A DNA stretch of 64,000 nucleotides from Pontixanthobacter aquaemixtae (GTDB taxonomy: Bacteria > Pseudomonadota > Alphaproteobacteria > Sphingomonadales > Sphingomonadaceae), in NCBI RefSeq assembly GCF_009827395.1, contig NZ_WTYX01000002.1, positions 124,001 through 188,000 of the forward strand. The letters are read 5' to 3'. Below are positions 26,325-33,240 of the stretch, piece after piece. Positions within the stretch are counted from its first letter, which is position 1. Each line of letters opens with the position of its first letter. The position numbers and the translations under genes were made by a program. The notes under the pieces were generated by a model. It made no database searches, had not been told where the DNA came from, and worked only from the letters and a program-made list of their open reading frames with translations.

Positions 26325-26378
26325 TGAAATCGTATGATTTCTGACTATTATCTGCTGGTGCATACCGTAATGAAATCG
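26314..26378. repeat. Near-direct repeat flanking the lytic transglycosylase stop
   Basis: CATACCATTGATGAAATCG (26314-26332, spanning the stop codon) recurs as CATACCGTAATGAAATCG at 26361-26378, immediately upstream of the thermonuclease gene. The second copy is one base shorter with one or two substitutions. It may be a duplicated regulatory site or a remnant of local duplication. Confidence 0.5.
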
Positions 26379-26388
26379 GACTACGCCA

Positions 26389-26940
26389 ATGCGTGATGAA
26401 ACGAGAAAGCCGCTCGACTTTCACAAAGCGCTGAAGGCAAAGAAGCGCAGGAATCTGGGTAAGGAGATCATGTTGGGCTTAGGGGCATTCTCGATAGTGT
26501 TTGCGGCCGGGATGCTCGCGCTCAACTGGCCGGCAGGAGACGCGAGACCCGCAAGCGTTGGACAGCAGCCCCAAGGCCTGTTCCAACAAGCGAGCTCTCC
26601 GCAGTTTGCTATCTGTGGCAGGGTCAGAAGGACATGTGTCGTCGATGGGGATACCTTCTGGCTCGATGGAACCAAGATCCGTATCGCCGATATCGACACT
26701 CCAGAAATCGGCCAGCCTCGGTGTGACTACGAGTACGAGCTCGGAATGCGGGCGACACGCCGATTGGTCGACTTGCTTAATGCCGGGCCGTTTGAGCTTC
26801 GCACCATCGGAAATCGGGATGAGGACCAGTACGGTCGCAAATTGCGTGTCGTGACGCGAAATGGCCGGTCACTAGGCGATCAACTGGTCAGCGAAGGGTT
26901 GGCCAGGACGTGGACCGGAAGACGTGAGCCATGGTGCTGA
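26389..26940 (+). CDS. Membrane-anchored thermonuclease-family protein
   Basis: A 183-aa protein with one N-terminal membrane segment (about residues 28-48) and a staphylococcal-nuclease-like domain: VVDGDTFWLDGTKIRIADID (about 82-101), TPEIGQPRC, and the catalytic Arg in DEDQYGRKLRV (about 144-154). The family hydrolyses DNA and RNA with calcium; plasmid-encoded members are common in transfer regions and may process nucleic acid at the envelope. It overlaps the next gene by 10 bases, so the two are co-translated. Confidence 0.85.
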   Translation: MRDETRKPLDFHKALKAKKRRNLGKEIMLGLGAFSIVFAAGMLALNWPAGDARPASVGQQPQGLFQQASSPQFAICGRVRRTCVVDGDTFWLDGTKIRIADIDTPEIGQPRCDYEYELGMRATRRLVDLLNAGPFELRTIGNRDEDQYGRKLRVVTRNGRSLGDQLVSEGLARTWTGRREPWC

Positions 26941-27125
26941 ACCGCGATCAGGAACGGTGGGCTGCCGCATTATGGGTAGAAAAGAATCATGGCGAAGCTG
27001 GGCCTGCCTACATCGCAAAGCAAGTGGAACGGCTGACCTTTGAGGGCGATGAAGCAGGTGTAGAAACCTGGAAGGCGATCGGCGACCGCTTCGATCAGCT
27101 TATGCGCAAAAGTACCGCGAACTGA
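26931..27125 (+). CDS. DUF6961-like small protein
   Basis: A 64-aa protein (MVLNRDQERWAAALWVEKNHG) overlapping the thermonuclease stop. Its pattern of a helix with WAAALWVEK, then YIAKQVERL and WKAIGDRFDQL matches the small DUF6961 family that I recall from sphingomonad elements. The function is unknown. The 137-base gap after it (27126-27262) holds no recognisable feature before the convergent integrase. Confidence 0.65.
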   Translation: MVLNRDQERWAAALWVEKNHGEAGPAYIAKQVERLTFEGDEAGVETWKAIGDRFDQLMRKSTAN

Positions 27126-27262
27126 GGTTCCATAGCGGTGCGGCGGTGGCTTCGAAATCTGGGTCTCAGGATTGAGTTCGCCGTCCTCGCTTCAGTGTCT
27201 TTGCTGGGGCTGCTATTGAGCCTCCGTTCTTGTTTTGGCTGACTAGAAGAGGCTCTCTCATC

Positions 27263-28486
27263 TCAGCCCCGGGCAAACTTGGCCTTTGTGATCTTTCCTC
27301 CTGAACGAAGTTCATCAAGGTAATCGCTCCACCATTGCGCCATGCGTACCCGCTCATCCCAGTGCTTGCCGCGGTGATAGATGCCGCGCACAGCATTGCT
27401 GTCGCCGTGGGCCAATGCGCGCTCGATGGCATCCGGGTTCCACAATCCTGACTCGTTCAGGAACGTCGAGGCCGTCGCCCGCAAACCGTGAGCGGTGACT
27501 TCATCCTTGGAATACCCCATGCGACGAAAAGCGGCATTGAGTGTGTTCTCGCTCATAGGACGCTTTGAACTGCGAGCCGAAGGGAACACGTATCCTTCAT
27601 AGCCGAGCAATTCGGCAAGGTCAGTGAGGTAGCCAACTACCTGCCTTGAGAGTGGCACCGCATGCGCACGGCGTGCCTTCATTTTTCCAGCAGGGATCTT
27701 CCAGACGCCATCGACGAGGTCGATCTCGCGCCACTCGGCATGCCTGAGCTCGCCAGGTCGCACAAATACATGTGGTGCGATCTGCAACGCGAACTTGGTC
27801 ACCATGTAGCCGGTGTAATCATCGATTGCCCGAAGCAGGCCGCCCAGCTCCTTGGGCTCCAGGATGGCAGCATAGTGAGTGGCTTTCGGCGTTATGAGTG
27901 CGCCTTTCAGCATGCTGGTTGGATCGGATTTGCAGCGAGTTGTCGCAACACCATATCGAAATACCCGACCCGCAAACGACCGGCACTTCTTGGCAGTCTC
28001 GTGCTTACCAGTGGCTTCAAGCCGCTTGAGAGGAGCCAGCACTTCAAACGGCTCGATCTCATGGATAGGCCGGTTTCCGATGGCCGGTGCGAGCTGATCG
28101 AGAAAATAGTTGGCTTTGATGATCGTGCCTTCAGCGCGGCCATTCTGCACCATCATCTGTTCGATATATTCGCGAGCAACTGCCTCGAATGTCTGAGCGG
28201 AGAGAAACTCCTCGCGGATCCTCCGCTTGCGCTTCTCGAAAGCCGGGTCGCCCCCTGAAGCGACAGCCTGGCGCGCCTCGAAGGTCACGTCTCGCGCCTC
28301 CTTCAGGCTGACTTCGGGATAGCTGCCGATCGCAAGCTTCTTCTCAACTTTGCCGAGCCGGTATCGGAAACGCCACAGCTTACTGCCTGCCGGCGTTACT
28401 TCGATGTAAAGGCCTCGCTGGTCAGCGACCTTGTAAGGCTTGTCTTTCGTCTTGAGGGCGCGGAGCCGTGTTTCGGTCAGAGGCAT
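27263..28486 (-). CDS. int: Tyrosine-type site-specific integrase
   Basis: A 407-aa P4-like integrase starting at MPLTETRLRALKTKDKPYKV; the frame is open upstream but that part overlaps binding-site repeats. The N-terminal Arm-DNA-binding (DUF4102) domain covers residues about 1-90 (LYIEVTPAGSKLWRFRYRL), followed by a core-binding SAM-like domain, and a catalytic domain with Arg in HVFVRPGELRHAEW (about 241-254), HGLRATAS (about 337) and the nucleophile Tyr in GIYHRGKHWDER (about 374). Integrases of this class use the 3' end of tRNA genes; the tRNA-Leu gene lies 167 bases away. It excises and integrates the element occupying the left part of this window. Confidence 0.95.
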   Translation of the reverse strand: MPLTETRLRALKTKDKPYKVADQRGLYIEVTPAGSKLWRFRYRLGKVEKKLAIGSYPEVSLKEARDVTFEARQAVASGGDPAFEKRKRRIREEFLSAQTFEAVAREYIEQMMVQNGRAEGTIIKANYFLDQLAPAIGNRPIHEIEPFEVLAPLKRLEATGKHETAKKCRSFAGRVFRYGVATTRCKSDPTSMLKGALITPKATHYAAILEPKELGGLLRAIDDYTGYMVTKFALQIAPHVFVRPGELRHAEWREIDLVDGVWKIPAGKMKARRAHAVPLSRQVVGYLTDLAELLGYEGYVFPSARSSKRPMSENTLNAAFRRMGYSKDEVTAHGLRATASTFLNESGLWNPDAIERALAHGDSNAVRGIYHRGKHWDERVRMAQWWSDYLDELRSGGKITKAKFARG

Positions 28487-28540
28487 TTGCGGGCCTTTTC
28501 CCAATGTGGTTTTCGCAAAGGCCCGCAAAAGGCCCGCAAA
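28486..28540. repeat. Three copies of a 13-bp repeat at the integrase start
   Basis: The 13-mer AAAGGCCCGCAAA occurs at 28517-28529 and 28528-28540 in direct orientation, 11 bases apart (about one helical turn), and inverted as TTTGCGGGCCTTT at 28486-28498, touching the integrase start codon. They lie between int and the tRNA attachment site. Such repeats are the usual form of integrase arm-type sites or of an autoregulatory operator. Confidence 0.7.
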
Positions 28541-28652
28541 AATGTCTGGAACCCCCGAGAACAAACAGGACGATCCGGAACTACCGAAGGGCGGAATCCC
28601 TAGGGTTTCTGCGGGTTTTATAGATTATCTGGGAGAACAAGAGAAGAACAAA

Positions 28653-28739
28653 TGGTGCCCAGAAGAGGACTCGAACCTCCACACCCTTGCGAGTACATGC
28701 ACCTGAAGCATGCGCGTCTACCAATTTCGCCATCTGGGC
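28653..28739 (-). tRNA. tRNA-Leu (anticodon CAG), element attachment site
   Basis: The minus strand folds as a class II tRNA of 87 nt including the encoded CCA (28655-28653). The acceptor stem is GCCCAGA/TCTGGGC, the anticodon stem CATGC/GCATG with loop TTCAGGT (anticodon CAG), a long variable arm follows (ACTCGCAAGGGTGT), and the T arm is GGAGG-TTCGAGT-CCTCT. Its 3' end faces the integrase, which makes it the integration target of the element to the left; the second att copy should lie beyond the left edge. Confidence 0.95.
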
Positions 28740-28931
28740 ACATCGGCAAGCGTGGACGTGCCATCGCTTGCGGTAGGAGCGGGCCGATAGCGGGGCGGTG
28801 GTGGCTCTGTCAACGGAATTGCGCCTTGGCGCTGCGCAATTTCTGCGGCTGCACCGAAGCAGTTGCAGCGCAACGCGCATTGGGGCATGGCGATCGCGAT
28901 TTCCAACCTCGCTTCGAAATAGGCCCCAACC

Positions 28932-29882
28932 ATGGCAAAGACCGACATCATTGAAGGCAAATTGGTAGTGATGACAGGAGGCAGCGGCTTTCTGGGATCG
29001 CGTATTGCGCAGGCATTGCTCGAACGCGGCGCGCGGCTGCGGATTGCCAGCCGCAACCCGGAGCGGGCCTTTACTTTGAAACCCCTGGCCGATCTGGGCC
29101 AATTGCAATTCGCGCGCTGCGATATCCGCAATGAGCGGGATGTTGCGGCTGTGATGCAGGGCGCCGATCTCGTGATCAATCTTGTCGGCGGGTTCAAAGG
29201 CGATCTGGTTGAGCTGATCGGCGAAGGCGCGGGCAATGTGGCGCGGGCGGCCAAAGATGCGGGCGCTGCGGCGATGGTGCATATCAGCGCGATTGGCGCA
29301 GATGCAGAATCGGACGCAGAGTATGCGCGGGCAAAGGCGCTATCGGAAAATGAAGTGCTGGCCGCATTCCCCAAGGCCAGCATCATTCGTCCTTCGATGC
29401 TGTTTGGCGATGATGACCAGTTCATCAACATGCTCGCCGGCTTGATCTCTACCTTCCCCGCCCTGCCCGTTTTCGCGCCGCAATCGCCGCTGCAGATGCT
29501 GTGGGTCGATGATGCAGCAGATGCGGTGATTGCTGCGCTGGCAAACCCTGCAAAACATGGCGGCAAGATCTTTGAAATTGGCGGGCCGGAAGCGATCACC
29601 ATGCTCGATTTGCATCGACGCATCGCCAAAGCGCAGGGCCGCGATCCTTTGCTGATCGAAACTCCCGACTTTGCCTCTGCGATTTTCGCCGCATTGCCGC
29701 TGACGCCGATGGGCCGAGACCAGTGGATCCTGCTCAAAGCGGGCAATGTTCCATCGGGCGACTATCCGGGCCTCAAACAGCTTGGCATCGAGCCCAAACC
29801 GCTGGGCCTGTTTCTCGACCGGTGGATGGTCCAATACCGCAAATATGGCCGCTTCAACAGCGAAGCGAAAACGTCACACTAA
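28932..29882 (+). CDS. Complex I NDUFA9-like NAD(P)-binding protein
   Basis: A 316-aa atypical short-chain dehydrogenase of the NDUFA9/39-kDa complex I subunit family. The NAD(P)-binding glycine motif is VVMTGGSGFLGSRIA (about 12-26); the catalytic-type Tyr/Lys appear as EYARAKALSE (about 135), and PSMLFGDDDQF follows (about 155). Alphaproteobacteria carry such a protein, thought to help complex I assembly or quinone chemistry. It is the first chromosomal gene beyond the tRNA; 192 bases between (28740-28931) hold no other feature I can support. Confidence 0.88.
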   Translation: MAKTDIIEGKLVVMTGGSGFLGSRIAQALLERGARLRIASRNPERAFTLKPLADLGQLQFARCDIRNERDVAAVMQGADLVINLVGGFKGDLVELIGEGAGNVARAAKDAGAAAMVHISAIGADAESDAEYARAKALSENEVLAAFPKASIIRPSMLFGDDDQFINMLAGLISTFPALPVFAPQSPLQMLWVDDAADAVIAALANPAKHGGKIFEIGGPEAITMLDLHRRIAKAQGRDPLLIETPDFASAIFAALPLTPMGRDQWILLKAGNVPSGDYPGLKQLGIEPKPLGLFLDRWMVQYRKYGRFNSEAKTSH

Positions 29883-29894
29883 AACTACGCAGGC

Positions 29895-30338
29895 TTAGAC
29901 CGGTTCGACCGTCACCATCGCGCCTTTGGCGTCAACAATCCGCACGCGCTCACCAACCTTTGCATCGGGACCATGCGCGATCCATTCGCTGTCGCCCACG
30001 GTTACGCGGCCTTCGCCATCCTTGATCGCCTGCGCGACTTTGACCGTTTGCCCGATCATCTGGATGCCGCGATGGTTGAGCGTAGGATTCTCGCTTTCAA
30101 TCGGCCGGTCGCGCAGGAAACGCTTGGCCGAAAATGCGATGATCAGCGACAGGAAGAAGAAGTTGAGCACTTGCACTGCCGTGCCCAGATCGAGAACCGC
30201 GGTGAGCGCGCCGGTGATCAGCGCGGCCAGCGCGAGCCAGATCAGATAGATGCCCGGCAAGACCAGCTCCAGCGCGGCCAGCGCTATCCCGATGGCCAGC
30301 CAGGCCCACGCCGCATCGAGTCCCTGGAACCATTCCAT
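29895..30338 (-). CDS. NfeD family membrane protein
   Basis: A 147-aa protein with N-terminal hydrophobic segments (about 10-60: AWLAIGIALAALELVLPGIYL and VLNFFFLSLIIAF, each under one membrane span) and a C-terminal OB-fold domain (QMIGQTVKVAQAIKDGEGRV, IAHGPD, VGERVRIV). Short NfeD proteins pair with SPFH/stomatin-like proteins. Its ATG overlaps the stop of the SPFH gene upstream (ATGA), so the two are translated together. They are thought to organise membrane microdomains or quality control. It converges on the complex I-like gene with a 12-base gap. Confidence 0.88.
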   Translation of the reverse strand: MEWFQGLDAAWAWLAIGIALAALELVLPGIYLIWLALAALITGALTAVLDLGTAVQVLNFFFLSLIIAFSAKRFLRDRPIESENPTLNHRGIQMIGQTVKVAQAIKDGEGRVTVGDSEWIAHGPDAKVGERVRIVDAKGAMVTVEPV

Positions 30339-31333
30339 CAGCTGCTGCTCCGCGGGGTGGAACGCGGAACGCTCGACCGTGCAGCTTTGCCGCTCGCCGG
30401 CGGTGGCGCGCTGCCGGGATGGTCACCGGTGACCGCATCTTTGACCAATTCGCCGATCCCGCCGAGCGAGCCGATCAGCTGCGTTGCTTCTACGGGGAAC
30501 AGGATTGTCTTGGCGTTGGGGCTGGTCGCGAATTTGCCCACTGCTTTGGTATATTCCTGCGCCACGAAGTAATTGATCGCCGCATTACCGCTTTCGGCAA
30601 TCGCGTCGGAAACCATCTGTGTCGCTTTGGCTTCGGCTTCGGCGAGACGTTCGCGTGCTTCTGCGTCGCGGAATGCAGCCTCTTTCTTACCTTCCGCCGT
30701 CAGGATGGCGCTTTGTTTGTCACCTTCTGCACGCAGAATGTTGGATGCGCGATCGCCTTCGGCCTCGAGGATTTCTGCACGCTTGAGACGTTCGGCCTTC
30801 ATCTGCCGCGCCATTGCTTCGGAAATATCGATTGGCGGGCGGATATCCTTGATCTCCACGCGGGTGATTTTGACACCCCAAGGCGAAGTCGCATGATCGA
30901 CCACGCTCAGCAGGCGGGCGTTGATCTCGTCGCGTTTGGACAATGTTTCATCCAAATCCATCGAGCCCATCACCGTCCTGAGGTTGGTTGTGGTCAGCGC
31001 CATGATCGCGCCATAGAGATTGGAAACCTCGTAAGCCGCTTTGTCCGCCTCAAGCACCTGGAAGAACACCACCGCATCGACGCCGACCATGGCGTTATCC
31101 TTGGTGATGATTTCCTGGCCGGGAATGTCGAGCACCTGCTCCATCACGTTAATCTTGTGACCGATCCGGTCGATGAAGGGGATCAGGATGTGCAGCCCCG
31201 GCTCGGCCGCTTTGGTAAACTTACCCAGCCGTTCGATCGTATAGACATAGCCCTGCTTGACCACGCGCACGGTGGAAAACAGCACCGCAACAATCAGCAC
31301 AACCAGCAATAAGAGTAAGATGGACTCGATCAT
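30338..31333 (-). CDS. SPFH/band-7 (stomatin/paraslipin-like) protein
   Basis: A 331-aa protein: N-terminal membrane anchor (residues about 3-25), SPFH domain ([20 protein letters not shown], about 28-47; [17 protein letters not shown]), and a C-terminal coiled coil rich in Glu/Ala ([20 protein letters not shown]). The last 25 residues are Ser/Pro-rich and low-complexity. Stomatin-type proteins oligomerise into rings on the inner membrane and act with NfeD partners or proteases. The operon with nfeD is shown by the overlap. Confidence 0.92.
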   Translation of the reverse strand: MIESILLLLLVVLIVAVLFSTVRVVKQGYVYTIERLGKFTKAAEPGLHILIPFIDRIGHKINVMEQVLDIPGQEIITKDNAMVGVDAVVFFQVLEADKAAYEVSNLYGAIMALTTTNLRTVMGSMDLDETLSKRDEINARLLSVVDHATSPWGVKITRVEIKDIRPPIDISEAMARQMKAERLKRAEILEAEGDRASNILRAEGDKQSAILTAEGKKEAAFRDAEARERLAEAEAKATQMVSDAIAESGNAAINYFVAQEYTKAVGKFATSPNAKTILFPVEATQLIGSLGGIGELVKDAVTGDHPGSAPPPASGKAARSSVPRSTPRSSS

Positions 31334-31717
31334 GTGACATTCCCCTGTATTGGCTCTTGGCAGGCAGAGTAGCGGTTAGGTAGTGCGGTGGGAAGAGGGG
31401 GAAGGTGCTCTTGTTTGGGGGGCCTCAGACGCCGGGCGCGACGCGTCCGCGTCGCTTGGCTACGCCTAACGGCGGCGCGCGGTCGCGCTTGCGGTCCGTC
31501 CGTTGGCAGACCGGACCATTCCAAGCCATCAGTATTGCACCGGTTCTTGGTCGCGGTAGCCATAGGGCCAAGCGGCCCGCCCGCAGCGAAGCGACCGATA
31601 GGGAGCGGGAGCGAGGAAAGCCAAGTGAGCGGACGCGAACGCCGGCTCTTGAGGCCAAACAAGGGACTCCGGCGACTGAGGGACTCAACAAGCAACCCGT
31701 TACACCAAACCGCCATT
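31334..31717. other. Unassigned GC-rich intergenic stretch
   Basis: About 384 bases between the SPFH gene and the HTH gene at 31718. Frames are open on both strands but their translations are Arg/Pro/Ser-rich and mutually overlapping, with no good ribosome-binding site, so none is called. The sequence is rich in CGG/GCG tracts with short inverted repeats (for example ggccaagcggcc near 31569-31580). It looks like a repeat or decayed element; no tRNA fold was found. Confidence 0.4.
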
Positions 31718-32200
31718 TTAATAGTGTGACCTTTCGCGCCCCCGCTCCTCCTCTTCGATCCGCGCGCAGGTGCGGTCCAGCTGCGCGAGATGCTGCAAAA
31801 GCGCTGAATTATCCGGTTTTTTGGTGACAGTGCGAAAGGTGCCGCTGCGCATGACTGGCTTTACCTTGCCCGACAAAGCATGCTCCCACAGCAGCCCGGG
31901 TGTGACTTTCCGTGCGGCGCGCACAACCGCCGTCATATCGCTGGCAAAGCGCCGCCCCATGACAATATCCCACGCCGCCGCAAACCCCTCCGCCCCCGGC
32001 TTGCGGCGCAGGCGATAGGCACTCTCGCGCGAGCGCCCCACCAAACGCGCGGCCTTCGCAACCGAACGCGTCTCGGCGAGATATCCGATAAATTCGGCCT
32101 GCTTGATGGGTGCCCAACCGTCCTTGCGATCACGCAAAGGGACCGGATGGAATGCGGGTGGTCGTGCGGGGCGGCGGTGTGGTTGGAGGTGGTCTGCCAT
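31718..32200 (-). CDS. HTH-like conserved protein
   Basis: A 160-aa basic protein from the ATG at 32200 (MADHLQPHRRPARPPAF). Residues about 38-75 (FIGYLAETRSVAKAARLVGRSRESAYRLRRKPGA) form a clear helix-turn-helix resembling terminase-small-subunit or Mor-type DNA-binding modules; SVAKAA..VG.S..SAY is the core. The C-terminus is charged. Related proteins are common single genes in sphingomonads as far as I recall; the target is unknown. It borders the retron island on the left. Confidence 0.7.
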   Translation of the reverse strand: MADHLQPHRRPARPPAFHPVPLRDRKDGWAPIKQAEFIGYLAETRSVAKAARLVGRSRESAYRLRRKPGAEGFAAAWDIVMGRRFASDMTAVVRAARKVTPGLLWEHALSGKVKPVMRSGTFRTVTKKPDNSALLQHLAQLDRTCARIEEEERGRERSHY

Positions 32201-32367
32201 TGAGCAGGTTAAGGCAGATTTTGGTGGTGTAGGAAAGCGTTGGCACAGAGACCAGAGTTGAAGCCAACCTTTCAACTTGGTGCTTGAGGACGTCGGCCTT
32301 GCGGTGATCCGGCTCAGCCAGCCCTCAGAGATTGAACTTCACGACCTACGTCTGCCAAAAAATTTGT

Positions 32368-32416
32368 TCACTTTTAGTGACATTGTGTTGACATGTAGCC
32401 TGACCTTCACTATTTT
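32368..32416 (+). promoter_or_regulatory. Retron promoter with candidate XRE operator
   Basis: TTGACA at 32388-32393 is followed after exactly 17 bases by TATTTT at 32411-32416, a strong sigma70-type promoter. Just upstream lies the inverted repeat TCACT-ttt-AGTGA (32368-32380), positioned to be an operator. Transcription would start near 32421-32424, at the left edge of the structured RNA segment. The XRE protein encoded downstream is the natural candidate to bind. Confidence 0.7.
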
Positions 32417-32420
32417 GTTT

Positions 32421-32690
32421 ATTGGTTGGCACTCATGGTGAGTGGCGAGAAGAAGGTCTTTACAGATTGGAGGAGATTTAACGTCTCACCCGTGAAAGCA
32501 GTAGTGCTTTTAACCTTTGACCGGCTCAAGGTCATCGCGACTACAGCGAAGACGAGAAGCGCGGCGAGCCAGGACCACAACAAAGACTTTTGTGGTCCTG
32601 TGTATGCGAGTGAAATTACCGGCATCCGTTTCCTTTCGAAAGGAAAGACACGCTTTTGGCAATTCCGCCAACTGCGTCTTTTGAAAGGAA
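32421..32690 (+). ncRNA. Candidate retron non-coding RNA (msr-msd)
   Basis: No convincing protein is encoded here, yet the segment is packed with stem-loops: CACTCA-tgg-TGAGTG (32430-32444), AAAGCA-gtag-TGCTTT (32495-32510), TGACC/GGTCA (32518-32534), a 10-bp stem AGGACCACAA/TTGTGGTCCT (32571-32599), a perfect 18-nt palindrome (32629-32646) and TTGGC/GCCAA (32656-32671). AAGACG (32549-32554) plus AAGCG (32557-32561) pair with CGCTT (32651-32655) plus CGTCTT (32675-32680), enclosing the long stem. Short-loop hairpins followed by a longer stem is the shape of msr-msd; GTTGGC (32425-32430) and GCCAAC (32667-32672) are a possible a1/a2 pair. The branching G was not identified. Boundaries are approximate. 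Confidence 0.6.
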
Positions 32691-32696
32691 TTTTCG

Positions 32697-32882
32697 ATGA
32701 AACATTCGAATCTAAATACCAACCTGCCGGAGCGGCGTCCGAAGAAGCATCCACCTCCAGAGAAGAAACCCAAGTGGTCAAAATTTCTGGGAGCGGTGTT
32801 TCGGGGCATCCTTATATGGATGCCGCGGCTGTGGAAGGTTCTAGATATCCTCTTGGGCTCTAGTTTCAGACCACCTCTGTAG
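32697..32882 (+). CDS. Small putative membrane protein of the retron island
   Basis: A 61-aa protein with AAAGGA 7 nt upstream of its ATG. The N-terminal half is basic and Pro-rich (PERRPKKHPPPEKKPKW); residues about 30-55 are a hydrophobic, Trp-containing stretch (FLGAVFRGILIWMPRLWKV) that could cross or lie on the membrane. It lies between the structured RNA and the XRE gene with a 31-base gap, in one transcription unit. I do not recognise the family. Small membrane proteins serve as toxic effectors in some retron types, so an effector role is a reasonable guess. A chance ORF cannot be excluded. Confidence 0.5.
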   Translation: MKHSNLNTNLPERRPKKHPPPEKKPKWSKFLGAVFRGILIWMPRLWKVLDILLGSSFRPPL

Positions 32883-32913
32883 GGCGCCGTTCTCAATTAC
32901 ACCGGAGAAAGTT

Positions 32914-33240
32914 ATGTTTGGACAGGCACTAAGACTGCTTCGGCGCCATCAAGGATTAAACCAGTCTGCTTTGGCAACGAAGCTGGGTGTATCTCGCTCC
33001 TACGTGTCAGAATTGGAAGGCGGAAACCGTACACCCTCTCTGGATTTGCTAAGCAGGTACGCTAATGCGTTCGACGTACCAGTCAGCTCGCTGGTATTTT
33101 TCGCCGAAGCGCTAGACGATAGAAGAAACGTCTCCGGTCACCTTGACCGAGCAAAAGGCGTTATAGCTAAAAAGATCATAGCGCTCCTCATGCTGCTCGA
33201 TGTTGACGGAGAAGAGGAGCTAGAAGGTGAGCAAAACTAA
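32914..33240 (+). CDS. XRE-family HTH protein of the retron operon
   Basis: A 108-aa protein with GGAG 7 nt before the ATG. Residues about 5-62 are a canonical Cro/C1-type HTH (LRLLRRHQGLNQSALATKLG, then VSRSYVSELEGGNRTPSLDLL). The C-terminal 45 residues (AKKIIALLMLLDVDGEEELEGEQN) are a helical, acidic tail. It overlaps the reverse transcriptase gene by 14 bases. HTH proteins accompany certain retron RTs (type VI in the published classification, as I recall). It may be the accessory or effector, or a regulator acting on the inverted repeat at 32368. Confidence 0.88.
   Translation: MFGQALRLLRRHQGLNQSALATKLGVSRSYVSELEGGNRTPSLDLLSRYANAFDVPVSSLVFFAEALDDRRNVSGHLDRAKGVIAKKIIALLMLLDVDGEEELEGEQN

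Noticed and set aside
31334-31717. A tRNA-like or small-gene reading of this stretch
   Set aside because: No cloverleaf with an acceptor stem and T loop could be drawn, and frames on both strands are equally open and low-complexity.
32426-32863. 145-aa plus-strand frame in the retron leader
   Set aside because: It covers the hairpin-rich RNA segment and runs across the better-supported 61-aa ORF in another frame; it has a weak ribosome-binding site and no protein-like pattern.
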